Made by a program: the position numbers and the translations under genes. Below are positions 1 to 9,049 of a stretch of 64,000 nt of DNA, one piece after another. Below the pieces are notes generated by a model. That model saw nothing but the letters and a program-made list of their open reading frames with translations. It had not been told where the DNA came from and ran no database searches. Position 1 is the first letter of the stretch, and each line of letters starts with the position of its first letter. The stretch comes from Pyramidobacter sp. C12-8 (lineage in GTDB: Bacteria > Synergistota > Synergistia > Synergistales > Dethiosulfovibrionaceae): NCBI RefSeq assembly GCF_002007215.1, contig NZ_MUHX01000007.1, positions 1 to 64,000 on the forward strand, given 5' to 3'.

Positions 1-59
1 TCCGCGCCGAGATCACCGAACTCTGCGAGGCGAAACCGCTCTATCCCGGGCTGTACTAA
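1..59 (+). CDS. C-terminal end of a truncated gene, possibly serine hydroxymethyltransferase
   Basis: Only the last 19 codons are inside the window (reading frame begins at base 3, TAA at 57-59). The C-terminal residues LCEAKPLYPGLY resemble the usual ending of GlyA/SHMT proteins (a short helix followed by a P-[LI]-Y-P motif), but this is far too little for a firm call. SHMT would fit the one-carbon genes fhs, fchA and folD further along. The next gene starts 10 bases after the stop with its own ribosome binding site, so the two may be co-transcribed. Confidence 0.35.
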   Translation, partial: RAEITELCEAKPLYPGLY

Positions 60-69
60 GGAGGTAAAC

Positions 70-1464
70 ATGTTTCAATATCTATCTGAAATTACAGATG
101 TCCTTTGGGGAACCCCTCTTACTATTTTGATGATTGGCGTCGGTCTGTATCTAAGCATTCGCACAAAATTTTTTCAATTTACAGGTTTTACGACTATTTA
201 TCGATTAACAGTCAATGAAATGTTCGGGAGAAATAAAAAGACGGATGATGACCATGCTAAACACTCGGGAATGCTGAAGCCTTTTCAGGCGCTCTCGACC
301 GTTTTAGCAGGCACAATCGGGTCAGGTAACATTGCAGGAGTTGCTGCGGCAATTGCCGTAGGCGGCCCCGGGGCTGTTTTTTGGATGTGGATCATTGCAT
401 TTGTCGGTATGATCACAAAAATGGCCGAAGTGACCCTTGCGCTGGCATTCCGCAAAAAAGGGACAGACGGTGAGTTCTATGGCGGACCAATGCATTACAT
501 GCGCAAAGGCCTCAGCAAAGGCGGCAAAACACTCGCGGCTATCTATTCTGTAGCGTTACTCATCTATGTTATTACTGACGCATGCTTTATTCAGGTGCAT
601 ACCTTGGCGGAAACAACACAGAGAGTCTTTCGTGTTCCTCTTCTCATTGCGGGGGCTGTAACGGTTCTCGTCGCAATCGTCATCATCGTAGGCGGCACAA
701 AACGAATCGGTGAGTTCTGCGGCAAAATGGTACCGCCTATGTGCGTGCTTTACATTGTGGGAGCAATTGCAGTTATCATTGCAAACGCAAGTGAAATTTC
801 GCATGCTTTCCAGATGATTTTCAAGTATGCCTTTGCCCCTACTCCCGCGGTAGGTGGATTTTTAGGCGCTACTACCTCGCTGGCAATAGGGCAGGGCGCA
901 GCTCGCGGAATTTTCTCAAACGAAGCCGGCATTGGCACAGCCTCAACCGTCCACGCGACATCAAAGACGGATCATCCGGCGCATCAGGGCATGTACGGCA
1001 TTCTTGAAGTGTTTATTGATACCATTATCGTATGTACGCTCACTGCGTTGGCAATTTTGACCAGTGGCGTATGGACCGGAGGAGAATCCGGCGTCAATCT
1101 GACCATCAGCGCATTTGAAACTGCATGGGGCAGCCAGGGGATTATTGTGCTGGGTATTGCCATCATCCTTTTTACATTTTCGTCGTATCTCGGATTCTTC
1201 GTTGAGTATCGTACCTGTATCGAAACGATTTTCGGGGAGAAAGCGGTTAAATATTTGCAGTGGTTTTTCTTCATACCGCCAATGCTTGCAGTCACAATGC
1301 AGGTAGAAGAGGTTTGGACAATGGCAGATATGGCAATCGGTTTCATTGTCATACCGAATATGATCGCGATAGTAATGCTTTCAAATAAATTTATTGCATA
1401 CTTCAAAGAGTATAAACAGATTCTTGCAGGAAATACTGCAGAGAGAATGCCGTGGGGAGAATAG
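70..1464 (+). CDS. Sodium:alanine/glycine symporter, AGCS family (copy 1)
   Basis: An inner-membrane Na+-coupled symporter of small neutral amino acids. The 464-residue protein has the usual AGCS length. It carries the family signature at residues 84-101 (GSGNIAGVAAAIAVGGPGA) and a later conserved segment around FSNEAGIGTA. The ATG is preceded by AGGAGGT at a good distance. The gene is clearly richer in A and T than its neighbours: bases 121-180 hold 20 G/C of 60, while the equivalent stretch of its paralogue (6481-6540) holds 33 of 60. That suggests a different origin or more recent acquisition than the surrounding genes. The 205-base gap after it is also AT-rich and contains no gene. Confidence 0.93.
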   Translation: MFQYLSEITDVLWGTPLTILMIGVGLYLSIRTKFFQFTGFTTIYRLTVNEMFGRNKKTDDDHAKHSGMLKPFQALSTVLAGTIGSGNIAGVAAAIAVGGPGAVFWMWIIAFVGMITKMAEVTLALAFRKKGTDGEFYGGPMHYMRKGLSKGGKTLAAIYSVALLIYVITDACFIQVHTLAETTQRVFRVPLLIAGAVTVLVAIVIIVGGTKRIGEFCGKMVPPMCVLYIVGAIAVIIANASEISHAFQMIFKYAFAPTPAVGGFLGATTSLAIGQGAARGIFSNEAGIGTASTVHATSKTDHPAHQGMYGILEVFIDTIIVCTLTALAILTSGVWTGGESGVNLTISAFETAWGSQGIIVLGIAIILFTFSSYLGFFVEYRTCIETIFGEKAVKYLQWFFFIPPMLAVTMQVEEVWTMADMAIGFIVIPNMIAIVMLSNKFIAYFKEYKQILAGNTAERMPWGE

Positions 1465-1669
1465 TCATGGAACTGAAGTAAGTCGGATAATATCGCATGC
1501 AGACAACATAAAAACTATGTCTTTTTCTTCCACGGAGCTGTATGTACACTCAAATAGCGGTGCAGGGAAAAGTCTAAAAGTAATGAGTAGTTTTCTCAGG
1601 AGGACTCTGCGACAGAGCCCCCTACGATTCAAACAGCATCACACTTCTAATTTTTAAGGAGGAATCACT

Positions 1670-2755
1670 ATGGTCAGAACGTGTTTTGTGAGAAAGGCAC
1701 TCGCCGCAGCAGCTGTCGTTATGATTTTGGGCGCCGGCACGGCTTCCGCCGCTCCGGAGTATAAGTGGCGTTTTGGGCAGACCTCGGTCCGTGCCTCGCA
1801 GGGCAAGTCCTACAAACTTTTCTGTGAGTTAATCAAGAAATACAGCAACGGCCGTATCGAAGTCGAGTTTTTCCCCGACAATCAGCTCGGGACTCTCAAT
1901 GAGATCTTCCACGCCGTGCAGGACGGCGAAATCGAGATGTGCGGTTTCGCTCCTTACGTCAATCTCGTTCCCGGCGGCATGTTCAACTGGATGCCGTGGA
2001 CCGTCGAATCGTGGGAAGAGTGCAAGATGGCTTTCTCGCGCCCCGACGGATGTCTCTACGTGCCTCTCGAGGAGTCCATGAAGGAAGTCGGCGTTCACAT
2101 TCTGTTCACCGTTTCGCAGGGCTCCTACGGCATCGGCAACAGCGTGCGCCCGATCAAAACGCCGGCTGATTTCAAGAATCTGAAAATGCGTGTTTCTTCG
2201 TCGCTCGGCTGCGTCCGCGGCCTGCAGAACATGGCCGAGGGAACGGGTATGACCGTCGAAACCGTGCCGTGGGGCGATCTTTACAACGCCCTGGCGAAGG
2301 GCGTGGTCGACGGCTGCTGGGATATGTGGCCTTCGCTCGTGGAGGAGCGTCACTGCGAGGTCATGAAGTATTACACGTCTCTGGATTGGATGTGGGACGC
2401 CAATCAAGTCGTCATCAACGCCGAACTTTGGGCGAAGCTGCCCGACGATCTCAAAGCCGCGATCCGGAAGGCGGCCGACGAAGCCGAAGCCGATCAGTAC
2501 GCCATCCAAATCGCCGAAGAGGACAATTTCAAAGAGTTCCTCAAGAAGCAGCCGAACTTCGAAATTTACTATCCGACCGAGGCGGAGCGCGCCGAGTTCC
2601 GCAACCGCGCCCGCAATCTCGACAACTGGAACGATCTTTGCAAGCCGTGGCTCGACAAGCACTTCCCCGGTCAGGATATGACCGTGAAGATTCTCGACCA
2701 GCTCCGAATCAACCGCGAAAAAGTATTAGCCGACAAGGCCGCAGCTGCAAAGTAA
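1670..2755 (+). CDS. dctP: TRAP transporter solute-binding protein, DctP family
   Basis: Periplasmic receptor that captures an organic acid or acylated amino acid and hands it to the DctQM membrane pair. The 361-residue protein starts with a signal peptide (residues 1-27, cleavage likely after ASA). It then has the DctP fold, with the conserved ligand-carboxylate arginine in the segment NLKMRVSSS (R174). The ATG follows a strong AAGGAGG. It is the first gene of a + strand cluster with dctQ, dctM and an N-acyl-D-amino-acid deacylase. This context suggests an acylated amino acid as ligand, but the sequence alone does not show which. A terminator-like hairpin follows it, consistent with the binding protein being made in excess over the membrane parts. 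Confidence 0.93.
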   Translation: MVRTCFVRKALAAAAVVMILGAGTASAAPEYKWRFGQTSVRASQGKSYKLFCELIKKYSNGRIEVEFFPDNQLGTLNEIFHAVQDGEIEMCGFAPYVNLVPGGMFNWMPWTVESWEECKMAFSRPDGCLYVPLEESMKEVGVHILFTVSQGSYGIGNSVRPIKTPADFKNLKMRVSSSLGCVRGLQNMAEGTGMTVETVPWGDLYNALAKGVVDGCWDMWPSLVEERHCEVMKYYTSLDWMWDANQVVINAELWAKLPDDLKAAIRKAADEAEADQYAIQIAEEDNFKEFLKKQPNFEIYYPTEAERAEFRNRARNLDNWNDLCKPWLDKHFPGQDMTVKILDQLRINREKVLADKAAAAK

Positions 2756-2770
2756 CGATCAGTCTCACAA

Positions 2771-2800
2771 GGGGGCGGCCCGAAAGCCGTCCCCTTTTTT
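2771..2800 (+). terminator. Hairpin plus T-run between dctP and dctQ
   Basis: A 9-bp stem (GGGGGCGGC against GCCGTCCCC, one G-U pair) with a short loop is followed by six T residues. Because dctQ and dctM continue on the same strand, it most likely acts as a partial terminator that lowers expression of the membrane subunits relative to DctP. Confidence 0.8.
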
Positions 2801-2836
2801 GAAGCAAGATCTCTGTGACAGAAAAGGCGGTGCATT

Positions 2837-3352
2837 ATGAAAAAACTCTTTTCTTTCCTGCAGAAAACCGAATTCTTTCTCGGCTCTCTCGGGCTCCTGC
2901 TGGCCATAATCCTCACGTTCTGTCAGGTGGTAAACCGCTACTGGCTCCATTTCGAAATCATGTGGATCAGCGACGCGGCGTTGTACATCTTTATTTTCAC
3001 TATTTATGTGGCGATTTCCTACGGAGCCGCCGTGAAGACGCACATCGCCGTCGACATCCTTTCCGACGTCTTGTGCAAGGACAGCCGGGCGAAACGCGCT
3101 CTGTTCGACATGGCGAAGAGCGCCGTCACCGTCGCGATGATCCTGGCCATGTGGAGCCCCACGCTGCGCGTCGTCAAACGCGCCTGGAAGCATCCCGAGT
3201 TCGCCACGCTGGTGCGCTGGTTCAACACGAGCTGGCTCGTGTATGCCATGGGCGTCATGATCGTGTTGAGCGTTCTTCATTACGGCTGGCATGTCTGCGA
3301 GGATATTTTCGAGTTGCAAAAACTCCGTTGGGAAAAAGAGGTGAAGGAGTAA
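2837..3352 (+). CDS. dctQ: TRAP transporter small permease, DctQ family
   Basis: Small inner-membrane subunit of the TRAP transporter. The 171-residue protein has about four hydrophobic segments, including residues 12-30 and 50-70, as expected for DctQ. The motif WISDAALYIFIFTIYVA followed by a short loop and an aspartate-containing helix is typical of the family. Its TAA shares one base with the ATG of dctM (3352), implying translational coupling. It sits 81 bases after dctP, beyond an internal terminator hairpin. Confidence 0.9.
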   Translation: MKKLFSFLQKTEFFLGSLGLLLAIILTFCQVVNRYWLHFEIMWISDAALYIFIFTIYVAISYGAAVKTHIAVDILSDVLCKDSRAKRALFDMAKSAVTVAMILAMWSPTLRVVKRAWKHPEFATLVRWFNTSWLVYAMGVMIVLSVLHYGWHVCEDIFELQKLRWEKEVKE

Positions 3353-4686
3353 TGTTCGATCTCGGCACTTCCACAACTCTCGTTACGTTCCTCGTCGGTA
3401 TCGTCGCGGGGCTGCCCATCGGCTGGGTTTTCATCGGCGCGACCGCCCTCGGCGTCATTCTCGGCGGCGGCACGATGACCTTCATCGCCAACTCCTTTTT
3501 CCATTCGCTCGACTCCTCGACGGTCATGGCCATTGCCTTTTTCGTTTTTTCCGGCGCTCTCATCGGCGAGGCCGGGCTGGCGGACCGCATCGTCAATTTT
3601 TCTTACGCGCTGGTCGGGCGCCTCAAGGGCGGCCTGACGGCCGTCGGCATCGTCGCCACGCTGTTCATGGGGGCGCTTACGGGGTCTTCGGTTCCCTGTA
3701 TCGCCGCGCTGATTCCCCTGCTTGTTCCCAAACTGGAAAAATTCGGTTACAGCCGCGTCTACACGACAGCGCTGCTCTGCTCGTCCAGCTATCTGGGATA
3801 TCTGATTCCGCCCAGCGTGCCGGCCATGATCTATTGTCTGCTGGCCGGACAATCGGTCGGCGCGCTGTTCCTTTCCACCGTCTTTCCCGGTCTGCTGCTG
3901 GCTCTCGGCTACTGCATCCTCAATTACCTTTACGTCGACAAATACACATCCTCCAGCGTTGAAGTCCCGGAGCTGCCCAAGACTTTTATCGCTTCCGTCA
4001 AACAGGTGTGCCACACCGGCTGGGTAGCCCTGCCGGCGCTGGGCTGTCCGGCGCTGATTTTGATCGGCATTTACGGCGGCATCTTTACGCCCAACGAAGC
4101 CGGCGGCATCGCGGCTATTTACTGTCTGCTGGTCGGCTGGTTCGCTTACCGCGAACTGACCTGGAAGCGCCTGAAAAAAGCCTTGTCCAGCACGGTCGGA
4201 ACGTTCGGCATGACCACGCTGCTGTTGGCTGGCGGCACGGTTCTGACCCGTTACCTGACCCGGCAGGGCGTGGCTCAGCAGGTGGCGTCGGCCATGCTTT
4301 CGATGTTTTCGAGCAAGTACATGATTTTGCTCATGCTCAACGTATTCTTGCTCTTCCTCGGCATGTTCCTCGACGGTATTCCCATTCTCATTCTGGTCGT
4401 GCCGCTGGTGCTGCCCCTGATGACGGAACTGGGAGTCAACCTGGTCCACCTCGGCGCGATCATGGTGGTCAACGTCGGCATCGGTGTGATGACGCCGCCG
4501 TTCGCCATGTCGATCTTCGTCGGGTCGCGTCTGTCGGAAATCTCCGCGGCCGACCTGACGAAAGCGATGCTGCCTTTCCTGTTCTACGTTTCCATCCCCG
4601 TCCTGCTGCTGACAACGTATTTCCCTTTCCTGTCGTGCTGGCTGCCCGAGCTGCTTCTGGGCGCGAACGTCGTCGGCGCGTGGTAA
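3352..4686 (+). CDS. dctM: TRAP transporter large permease, DctM family
   Basis: The large membrane subunit that moves solute using the Na+ or H+ gradient. I chose ATG 3352, overlapping the dctQ stop by one base. An open frame extends further upstream but would run antiparallel to the natural unit. This gives 444 residues, normal for DctM. The protein is hydrophobic throughout, with many transmembrane segments and the family's glycine/proline-rich re-entrant segments (LTGSSVPCIAALIPLL, YLGYLIPPSVPAMIY, VGIGVMTPPFAMSIF). It forms the transporter with dctP and dctQ. A D-aminoacylase gene follows after 68 bases. Confidence 0.94.
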   Translation: MFDLGTSTTLVTFLVGIVAGLPIGWVFIGATALGVILGGGTMTFIANSFFHSLDSSTVMAIAFFVFSGALIGEAGLADRIVNFSYALVGRLKGGLTAVGIVATLFMGALTGSSVPCIAALIPLLVPKLEKFGYSRVYTTALLCSSSYLGYLIPPSVPAMIYCLLAGQSVGALFLSTVFPGLLLALGYCILNYLYVDKYTSSSVEVPELPKTFIASVKQVCHTGWVALPALGCPALILIGIYGGIFTPNEAGGIAAIYCLLVGWFAYRELTWKRLKKALSSTVGTFGMTTLLLAGGTVLTRYLTRQGVAQQVASAMLSMFSSKYMILLMLNVFLLFLGMFLDGIPILILVVPLVLPLMTELGVNLVHLGAIMVVNVGIGVMTPPFAMSIFVGSRLSEISAADLTKAMLPFLFYVSIPVLLLTTYFPFLSCWLPELLLGANVVGAW

Positions 4687-4754
4687 ACGGACGGCGGAAG
4701 CTTTAACTCACGTTCGAGAGAGTCTTGATTTAAATTTTTTGAGGAGGGAAGGCA

Positions 4755-6344
4755 ATGACGTACGATCTGTTGCTCAAAAACGGCATGTGCTATGCCGGCG
4801 ACGGCAAGGAAGGCTTTCGCGCCGACGTGGCAGTCAAAGACGGCAAAATTGCCGCCGTCGGCAGCGTTCAGGCCGAGGCACGCCGCACGATCGACGCCGC
4901 GGGGCTGGCGGTGGCTCCCGGTTTTATCGACACGCACAGTCACTCCGACCTGGTGGCTCTGGTCGAACCCGAAATCGCCAATAAAACGACTCAGGGCGTC
5001 ACGACGGACATCATCGGTCAGGACGGGATGTCGCTGGCTCCCGTCGTGCCGGAATTTCTGTCTTCATGGGAAAAGACGATGGCCGGGCTGGAGGGACAGT
5101 ACTCGGTCGACTGGAAATGGCGCTCCGCCGAAGACTATCTGAAACGCCTCGACGCGATGCCGCTGGGGCCCAATCTCGCCTACCTGGCGCCGACGGGCAA
5201 TATCCGCATGTGCGTAATGGGTCTTGAGAACCGCCCCGCCACGGCCAGCGAGATCGACATGATGAAGGATCTGCTGGAAAAATGCATTGGCGCGGGCGCG
5301 GTCGGCCTCTCCACAGGGCTCATCTACCCTCCCAGCAACTATATGACGGAAGATGAGATCGCCGCGGTCACCAGCGTCCTGACCAAATACAATTTGCCGT
5401 TCGTCATTCACCAGCGCAGCGAAGCCGACGACATCCTCAACTCGATGGACGAAGTGTTCCGCATCAGCCGCAAGTCGGGCTGCCCCATTCATTTCTCGCA
5501 TTTCAAAGTCTGCGGCATGAAGAATGCCCATCTCTTCGACGCCGTCATGAAAAAGCTCGACGAAGGGGAAAAAGATATCCAGCTTTCGTTTGACCAGTAC
5601 CCTTACGCCGCCGGCAGCACCACGTTCAGCGTCATTCTGCCGCCGTGGGCCCACGACGGAGGCGCGGAAAAATGTCTTGCCCGTCTCGCCGACAAGGACG
5701 CCCGCGCGCGCATGAAGGCCGACATCGCCAAGGGGATCCCCGGCTGGGACAATTTCGTCGATTTCGCCGGCATGGAAAACATTTTCGTGACGTTCGTGAA
5801 GACGCCGAAGAACGCCGACCTGGTCGGCAAGAATATGATCGAGATCGGCCAGATCCGCGGCAAAGATCCCTTCGACGCCTCGTTCGATTTGCTGCTCGAA
5901 GAGGAACTGGCGGTCGGCCTGGTGGACTTTTACGGACTGGAAGAGCACGTCGAGGCCATCATCGCGCATCGTCTCCAAAATCCTTGCACCGACGGCATTC
6001 TCGGCGCCCGTCCGCATCCGCGCGTATACGGTTCGTTCTCGCGCATTCTCAGTCGTTACGTGCGCGAGCGCAAACTGATGACGCTGCCCGAAGCGATCCG
6101 CAAGATGACCTCCCGTCCCGCCTCCATCTTCAAGCTGAAAGAGCGCGGTTTACTCAGGGAAGGCTATGCCGCCGACATCGCCATTTTCGATCCCGAGACG
6201 GTGGCCGACAAAGCGACTTATACCGATCCCATGCAGTACTCCGCCGGAATTCCATACGTCGTCGTCAACGGCCGGCTGGTTGTCGACGGCAATCAAGTCG
6301 TCAAGGGGAAAGCGGGCAAAGTGCTGCGATTCTATAAGGAGTGA
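4755..6344 (+). CDS. N-acyl-D-amino-acid deacylase (D-aminoacylase), amidohydrolase superfamily
   Basis: Cytoplasmic metal-dependent hydrolase that splits N-acyl-D-amino acids into a carboxylate and a D-amino acid; some members prefer other N-acyl or N-carbamoyl substrates. The 529-residue length matches the family. The N-terminal beta-sandwich residues lead into the metal motif at residues 56-63 (GFIDTHSH; H61 and H63). The C-terminal segment GYAADIAIFDPETV is the usual end of amidohydrolase proteins. A strong GAGGAGGG precedes the ATG. Its position straight after a TRAP transporter and before an Na+/amino acid symporter suggests the transporter brings in its substrate. The exact substrate is inferred, not shown. 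Confidence 0.88.
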   Translation: MTYDLLLKNGMCYAGDGKEGFRADVAVKDGKIAAVGSVQAEARRTIDAAGLAVAPGFIDTHSHSDLVALVEPEIANKTTQGVTTDIIGQDGMSLAPVVPEFLSSWEKTMAGLEGQYSVDWKWRSAEDYLKRLDAMPLGPNLAYLAPTGNIRMCVMGLENRPATASEIDMMKDLLEKCIGAGAVGLSTGLIYPPSNYMTEDEIAAVTSVLTKYNLPFVIHQRSEADDILNSMDEVFRISRKSGCPIHFSHFKVCGMKNAHLFDAVMKKLDEGEKDIQLSFDQYPYAAGSTTFSVILPPWAHDGGAEKCLARLADKDARARMKADIAKGIPGWDNFVDFAGMENIFVTFVKTPKNADLVGKNMIEIGQIRGKDPFDASFDLLLEEELAVGLVDFYGLEEHVEAIIAHRLQNPCTDGILGARPHPRVYGSFSRILSRYVRERKLMTLPEAIRKMTSRPASIFKLKERGLLREGYAADIAIFDPETVADKATYTDPMQYSAGIPYVVVNGRLVVDGNQVVKGKAGKVLRFYKE

Positions 6345-6440
6345 TTTTTTTCAGGCGATAGCGACGGAGCGTTCCATTCGCGCGTAACAAGTCCGGCGTC
6401 TTTCGTATTTCATCACAAGCCAAGAAGGAGGCAAGCGATC

Positions 6441-7793
6441 ATGTCGAAATTTTTAAACTGGCTGGCCGGCGAGCTTTGGGGCTGGCCCATGATGATTCTC
6501 ATCTTCCTGTGCGGTCTGATTTTCGGTTTGGGGACGGGCTTCTTTCAAATCCGCAAGCTTCCTTACGTCCTCAAAGAAACGCTCGGCAAGTGCTTCAGAA
6601 AGGACGCGCTCGAAGGCGAAGGCACGATCACGCCGCTGCAGGCCGTTTCTTCGGCTCTCGCCGGATGTATCGGCAACGGCAATATCGCCGGAGTGGCGAC
6701 CGCGATCGCGACCGGCGGTCCGGGAGCCGTTTTCTGGATGTGGATCATGGGCCTTTTCGGCATGATGACGAAATTCGTCGAGGTCGTTCTGGCCGTTCAT
6801 TTCCGCGAGCAAACGGAGAGCGGCGCCTTTTACGGCGGCCCGATGTACTACATCGAAAAGGGCATGGGTAAAAGATGGAAGCCGCTCGCCATGTTCTACG
6901 GCGTGATGATGATCGTCGGGGCCCTCGGCACCGCCGTATGGGTCCAGCCTCACACGATGGCTTCGGCCCTCAAGAGCACTTTCGGTATCCCGCCCCTGGC
7001 CACCGTCGTCTGCGCCGTCATTCTCACTGCGCTCGTATGCTTCGGCGGTTTCAAACGCATCGGGCGTTTCGCCGAAAGTATCATGCCTTACTTTGTCGTC
7101 GTCTATACCGTATTTTCGCTCGGGGTTATTTTTACGAACATTGCGCGACTGCCCGAAGTGGTCGGCATGATCTTCAAGTACGCTTTCAACCCCCATGCGG
7201 CCGTCGGCGGTTTTGCCGGAGGCACGATGATCCTCGCCGTCCGGTACGGCGCGGCGCGAGGCGTTTTCTCCAACGAAGCCGGACTGGGAACGGCTTCGAT
7301 GGTTCACGCCACGTCGATCACCAGGCACCCCTGCCAGCAGGGTCTGTACGGCATCGTCGAAGTTTTCGTCGATACGATCGTGATGTGTTCGATGACCGCG
7401 TTCGTTATCCTGCTTTCGGCTCCCGACGTGTGGAGCGGCGGTTTGAACGGCATCGCCCTTACCATCTCCGCATTCGATACGCTGTACGGAAAATTCGGCG
7501 CGTGGATCGTCTCCATATCCGTCATGCTCGCAGCTCTCACGACGATGATCGGCTACTACTTCGAATACAAGACGTCCGTCGTTTATGTCTTCGGCGAAAA
7601 AAATATGGGTATCTTCAACGTTTTCTGGCTGATCCCGCCGTTCGTCGCCGTGACGCAGGACGTCGATCTGGTCTGGACGATCGTCGACATTTCAACCGGC
7701 ATCGAAGGCATCCCCAACATGATCGCCATGCTTGCGCTCGCGCCTATATTTTTCAAGGTTTACAAGCAATGGACTAAGGACAACAACTTATAG
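6441..7793 (+). CDS. Sodium:alanine/glycine symporter, AGCS family (copy 2)
   Basis: Inner-membrane Na+/amino acid symporter, 450 residues, with the AGCS signature at residues 76-95 (CIGNGNIAGVATAIATGGPG) and the conserved FSNEAGLGTASMVHATS segment. It is a paralogue of the symporter at 70-1464, but its base composition matches the surrounding genes. A clear AAGGAGG precedes the ATG. It lies between the D-aminoacylase and a YgeY-type hydrolase, so it may take up, or export, the amino acid handled by this cluster. Confidence 0.93.
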   Translation: MSKFLNWLAGELWGWPMMILIFLCGLIFGLGTGFFQIRKLPYVLKETLGKCFRKDALEGEGTITPLQAVSSALAGCIGNGNIAGVATAIATGGPGAVFWMWIMGLFGMMTKFVEVVLAVHFREQTESGAFYGGPMYYIEKGMGKRWKPLAMFYGVMMIVGALGTAVWVQPHTMASALKSTFGIPPLATVVCAVILTALVCFGGFKRIGRFAESIMPYFVVVYTVFSLGVIFTNIARLPEVVGMIFKYAFNPHAAVGGFAGGTMILAVRYGAARGVFSNEAGLGTASMVHATSITRHPCQQGLYGIVEVFVDTIVMCSMTAFVILLSAPDVWSGGLNGIALTISAFDTLYGKFGAWIVSISVMLAALTTMIGYYFEYKTSVVYVFGEKNMGIFNVFWLIPPFVAVTQDVDLVWTIVDISTGIEGIPNMIAMLALAPIFFKVYKQWTKDNNL

Positions 7794-7858
7794 CCAGACT
7801 CAATAATTACGCAGAAAAACCGAAACCATTCATTAAACGTTCAAGGAGGCTTTTCCCG

Positions 7859-9040
7859 ATGAGTGAAAAATGGCAGGACGAATTGGTCGAACTGGTTCGC
7901 GGCATGATTCGCTGTCCCAGTCTTTCCGGGCACGAGGACAAAATCGCCGATTTTGTCGAAAACGCGATGAAGCGCTTCGGCTTCGACTCCACCGAACGCG
8001 ACCGTTACGGCAACGTTTCGGGGCGCATGGTATTCGGCAAAGGCGGCAAAAAGCTGCTCTTCGAAGGCCACATGGATCACGTCGACATCGCCGACCGCTC
8101 CAAATGGACTCACGATCCTTTCGCGGCCGAGATCGTCGGCGGGCGCATGTACGGCCGCGGCACGAGCGACATGAAGGGCAATCTGGGCGCCGCAATCATG
8201 GCGGCCAGACTGCTCAAAGAAAATCATGCCGAACTTAACGGAGAACTGATCGTCTGCGGCGGCGTGCACGAAGAATGCTTCGAGGGCGTCGCTTCCGAGG
8301 AACTGGGGATCCGCTGGAAGCCCGACTGCGTGATCATCGGCGAGGCTTCGTCGCTGAATCTGAAACGCGGCCAGCGCGGCCGCGCCGAAGTGGTTCTGGA
8401 GACTCTGGGGAAATCCGCCCACTCGTCCAATCCCGAGGTCGGCCTTAACGCCGTAAAGACGATGGCGCCGCTTCTGACCGCCATCGAGCGCGATTTCAAG
8501 CCTAAAGAGCAGCCTGTGCTCGGCAAAGGCATTCTCGAACTGACCGACATCATTTCCTCCCCTTATCCCGGCGCCAGCGTCGTGCCCGAAAAGTGCCGCG
8601 TCACGTACGACCGGCGTCTGCTCGTGGGAGAAACCGACGCCGAGGTGCTGAAGCAGATTCAGGACATCGTCGACGCGCAGAAGAAGCTCGATCCCCGTCT
8701 GGACGCCAGAGTTTATCTGGCTACCGGCACGGAAAAGTGCTACACCGGCGAGACGATCTCCGCGACGCGCTACGCGCCCGGTTGGCTGTTCCCCGAAGAC
8801 AACTGGTTCGTCGCGGCGGCGCTGGAAGGGCTGAGGAACGCCGGATTGAATCCGGAATTCTCCCATTACGCTTTCTGCACCAACGGCAGCTATTACGCCG
8901 GCAAGGCGGGGATCCCCACCGTCGGCTTCGGCGGCTCGCTCGAATCGCTGGCCCACGTGGTCGACGAATACATCGAGATCGACCAGCTCTGCAAGGCCTG
9001 CGAAGGCTATCAGGGCATCGTCCGCGCCGTTCTTCGCTAG
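7859..9040 (+). CDS. ygeY: M20-family metallohydrolase of the YgeY type
   Basis: Zinc-dependent amidohydrolase/peptidase, 393 residues. The M20 metal ligands are visible: GHMD (H71, D73), the bridging aspartate in GTSDMKGN (D104) and the catalytic/metal pair HEE (E138, E139). Family knowledge: YgeY proteins are annotated as selenium-metabolism-linked hydrolases because they co-occur with selenium-dependent amino-acid catabolic enzymes. The substrate is not firmly established. No in-frame UGA is present here. A strong AAGGAGG precedes the ATG, and the threonine-synthase-like gene begins only 9 bases after the stop, so the two are co-transcribed. Confidence 0.85.
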   Translation: MSEKWQDELVELVRGMIRCPSLSGHEDKIADFVENAMKRFGFDSTERDRYGNVSGRMVFGKGGKKLLFEGHMDHVDIADRSKWTHDPFAAEIVGGRMYGRGTSDMKGNLGAAIMAARLLKENHAELNGELIVCGGVHEECFEGVASEELGIRWKPDCVIIGEASSLNLKRGQRGRAEVVLETLGKSAHSSNPEVGLNAVKTMAPLLTAIERDFKPKEQPVLGKGILELTDIISSPYPGASVVPEKCRVTYDRRLLVGETDAEVLKQIQDIVDAQKKLDPRLDARVYLATGTEKCYTGETISATRYAPGWLFPEDNWFVAAALEGLRNAGLNPEFSHYAFCTNGSYYAGKAGIPTVGFGGSLESLAHVVDEYIEIDQLCKACEGYQGIVRAVLR

Positions 9041-9049
9041 AGGCACGTC

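Noticed and set aside
1465-1669. Small gene between the AGCS symporter and dctP
   Set aside because: The open frame of 87 codons overlaps the symporter, has no start signal and no recognisable sequence.
6345-6440. Glycine or other riboswitch ahead of the second AGCS symporter
   Set aside because: None of the conserved glycine-aptamer blocks is present, and the leader is too short.
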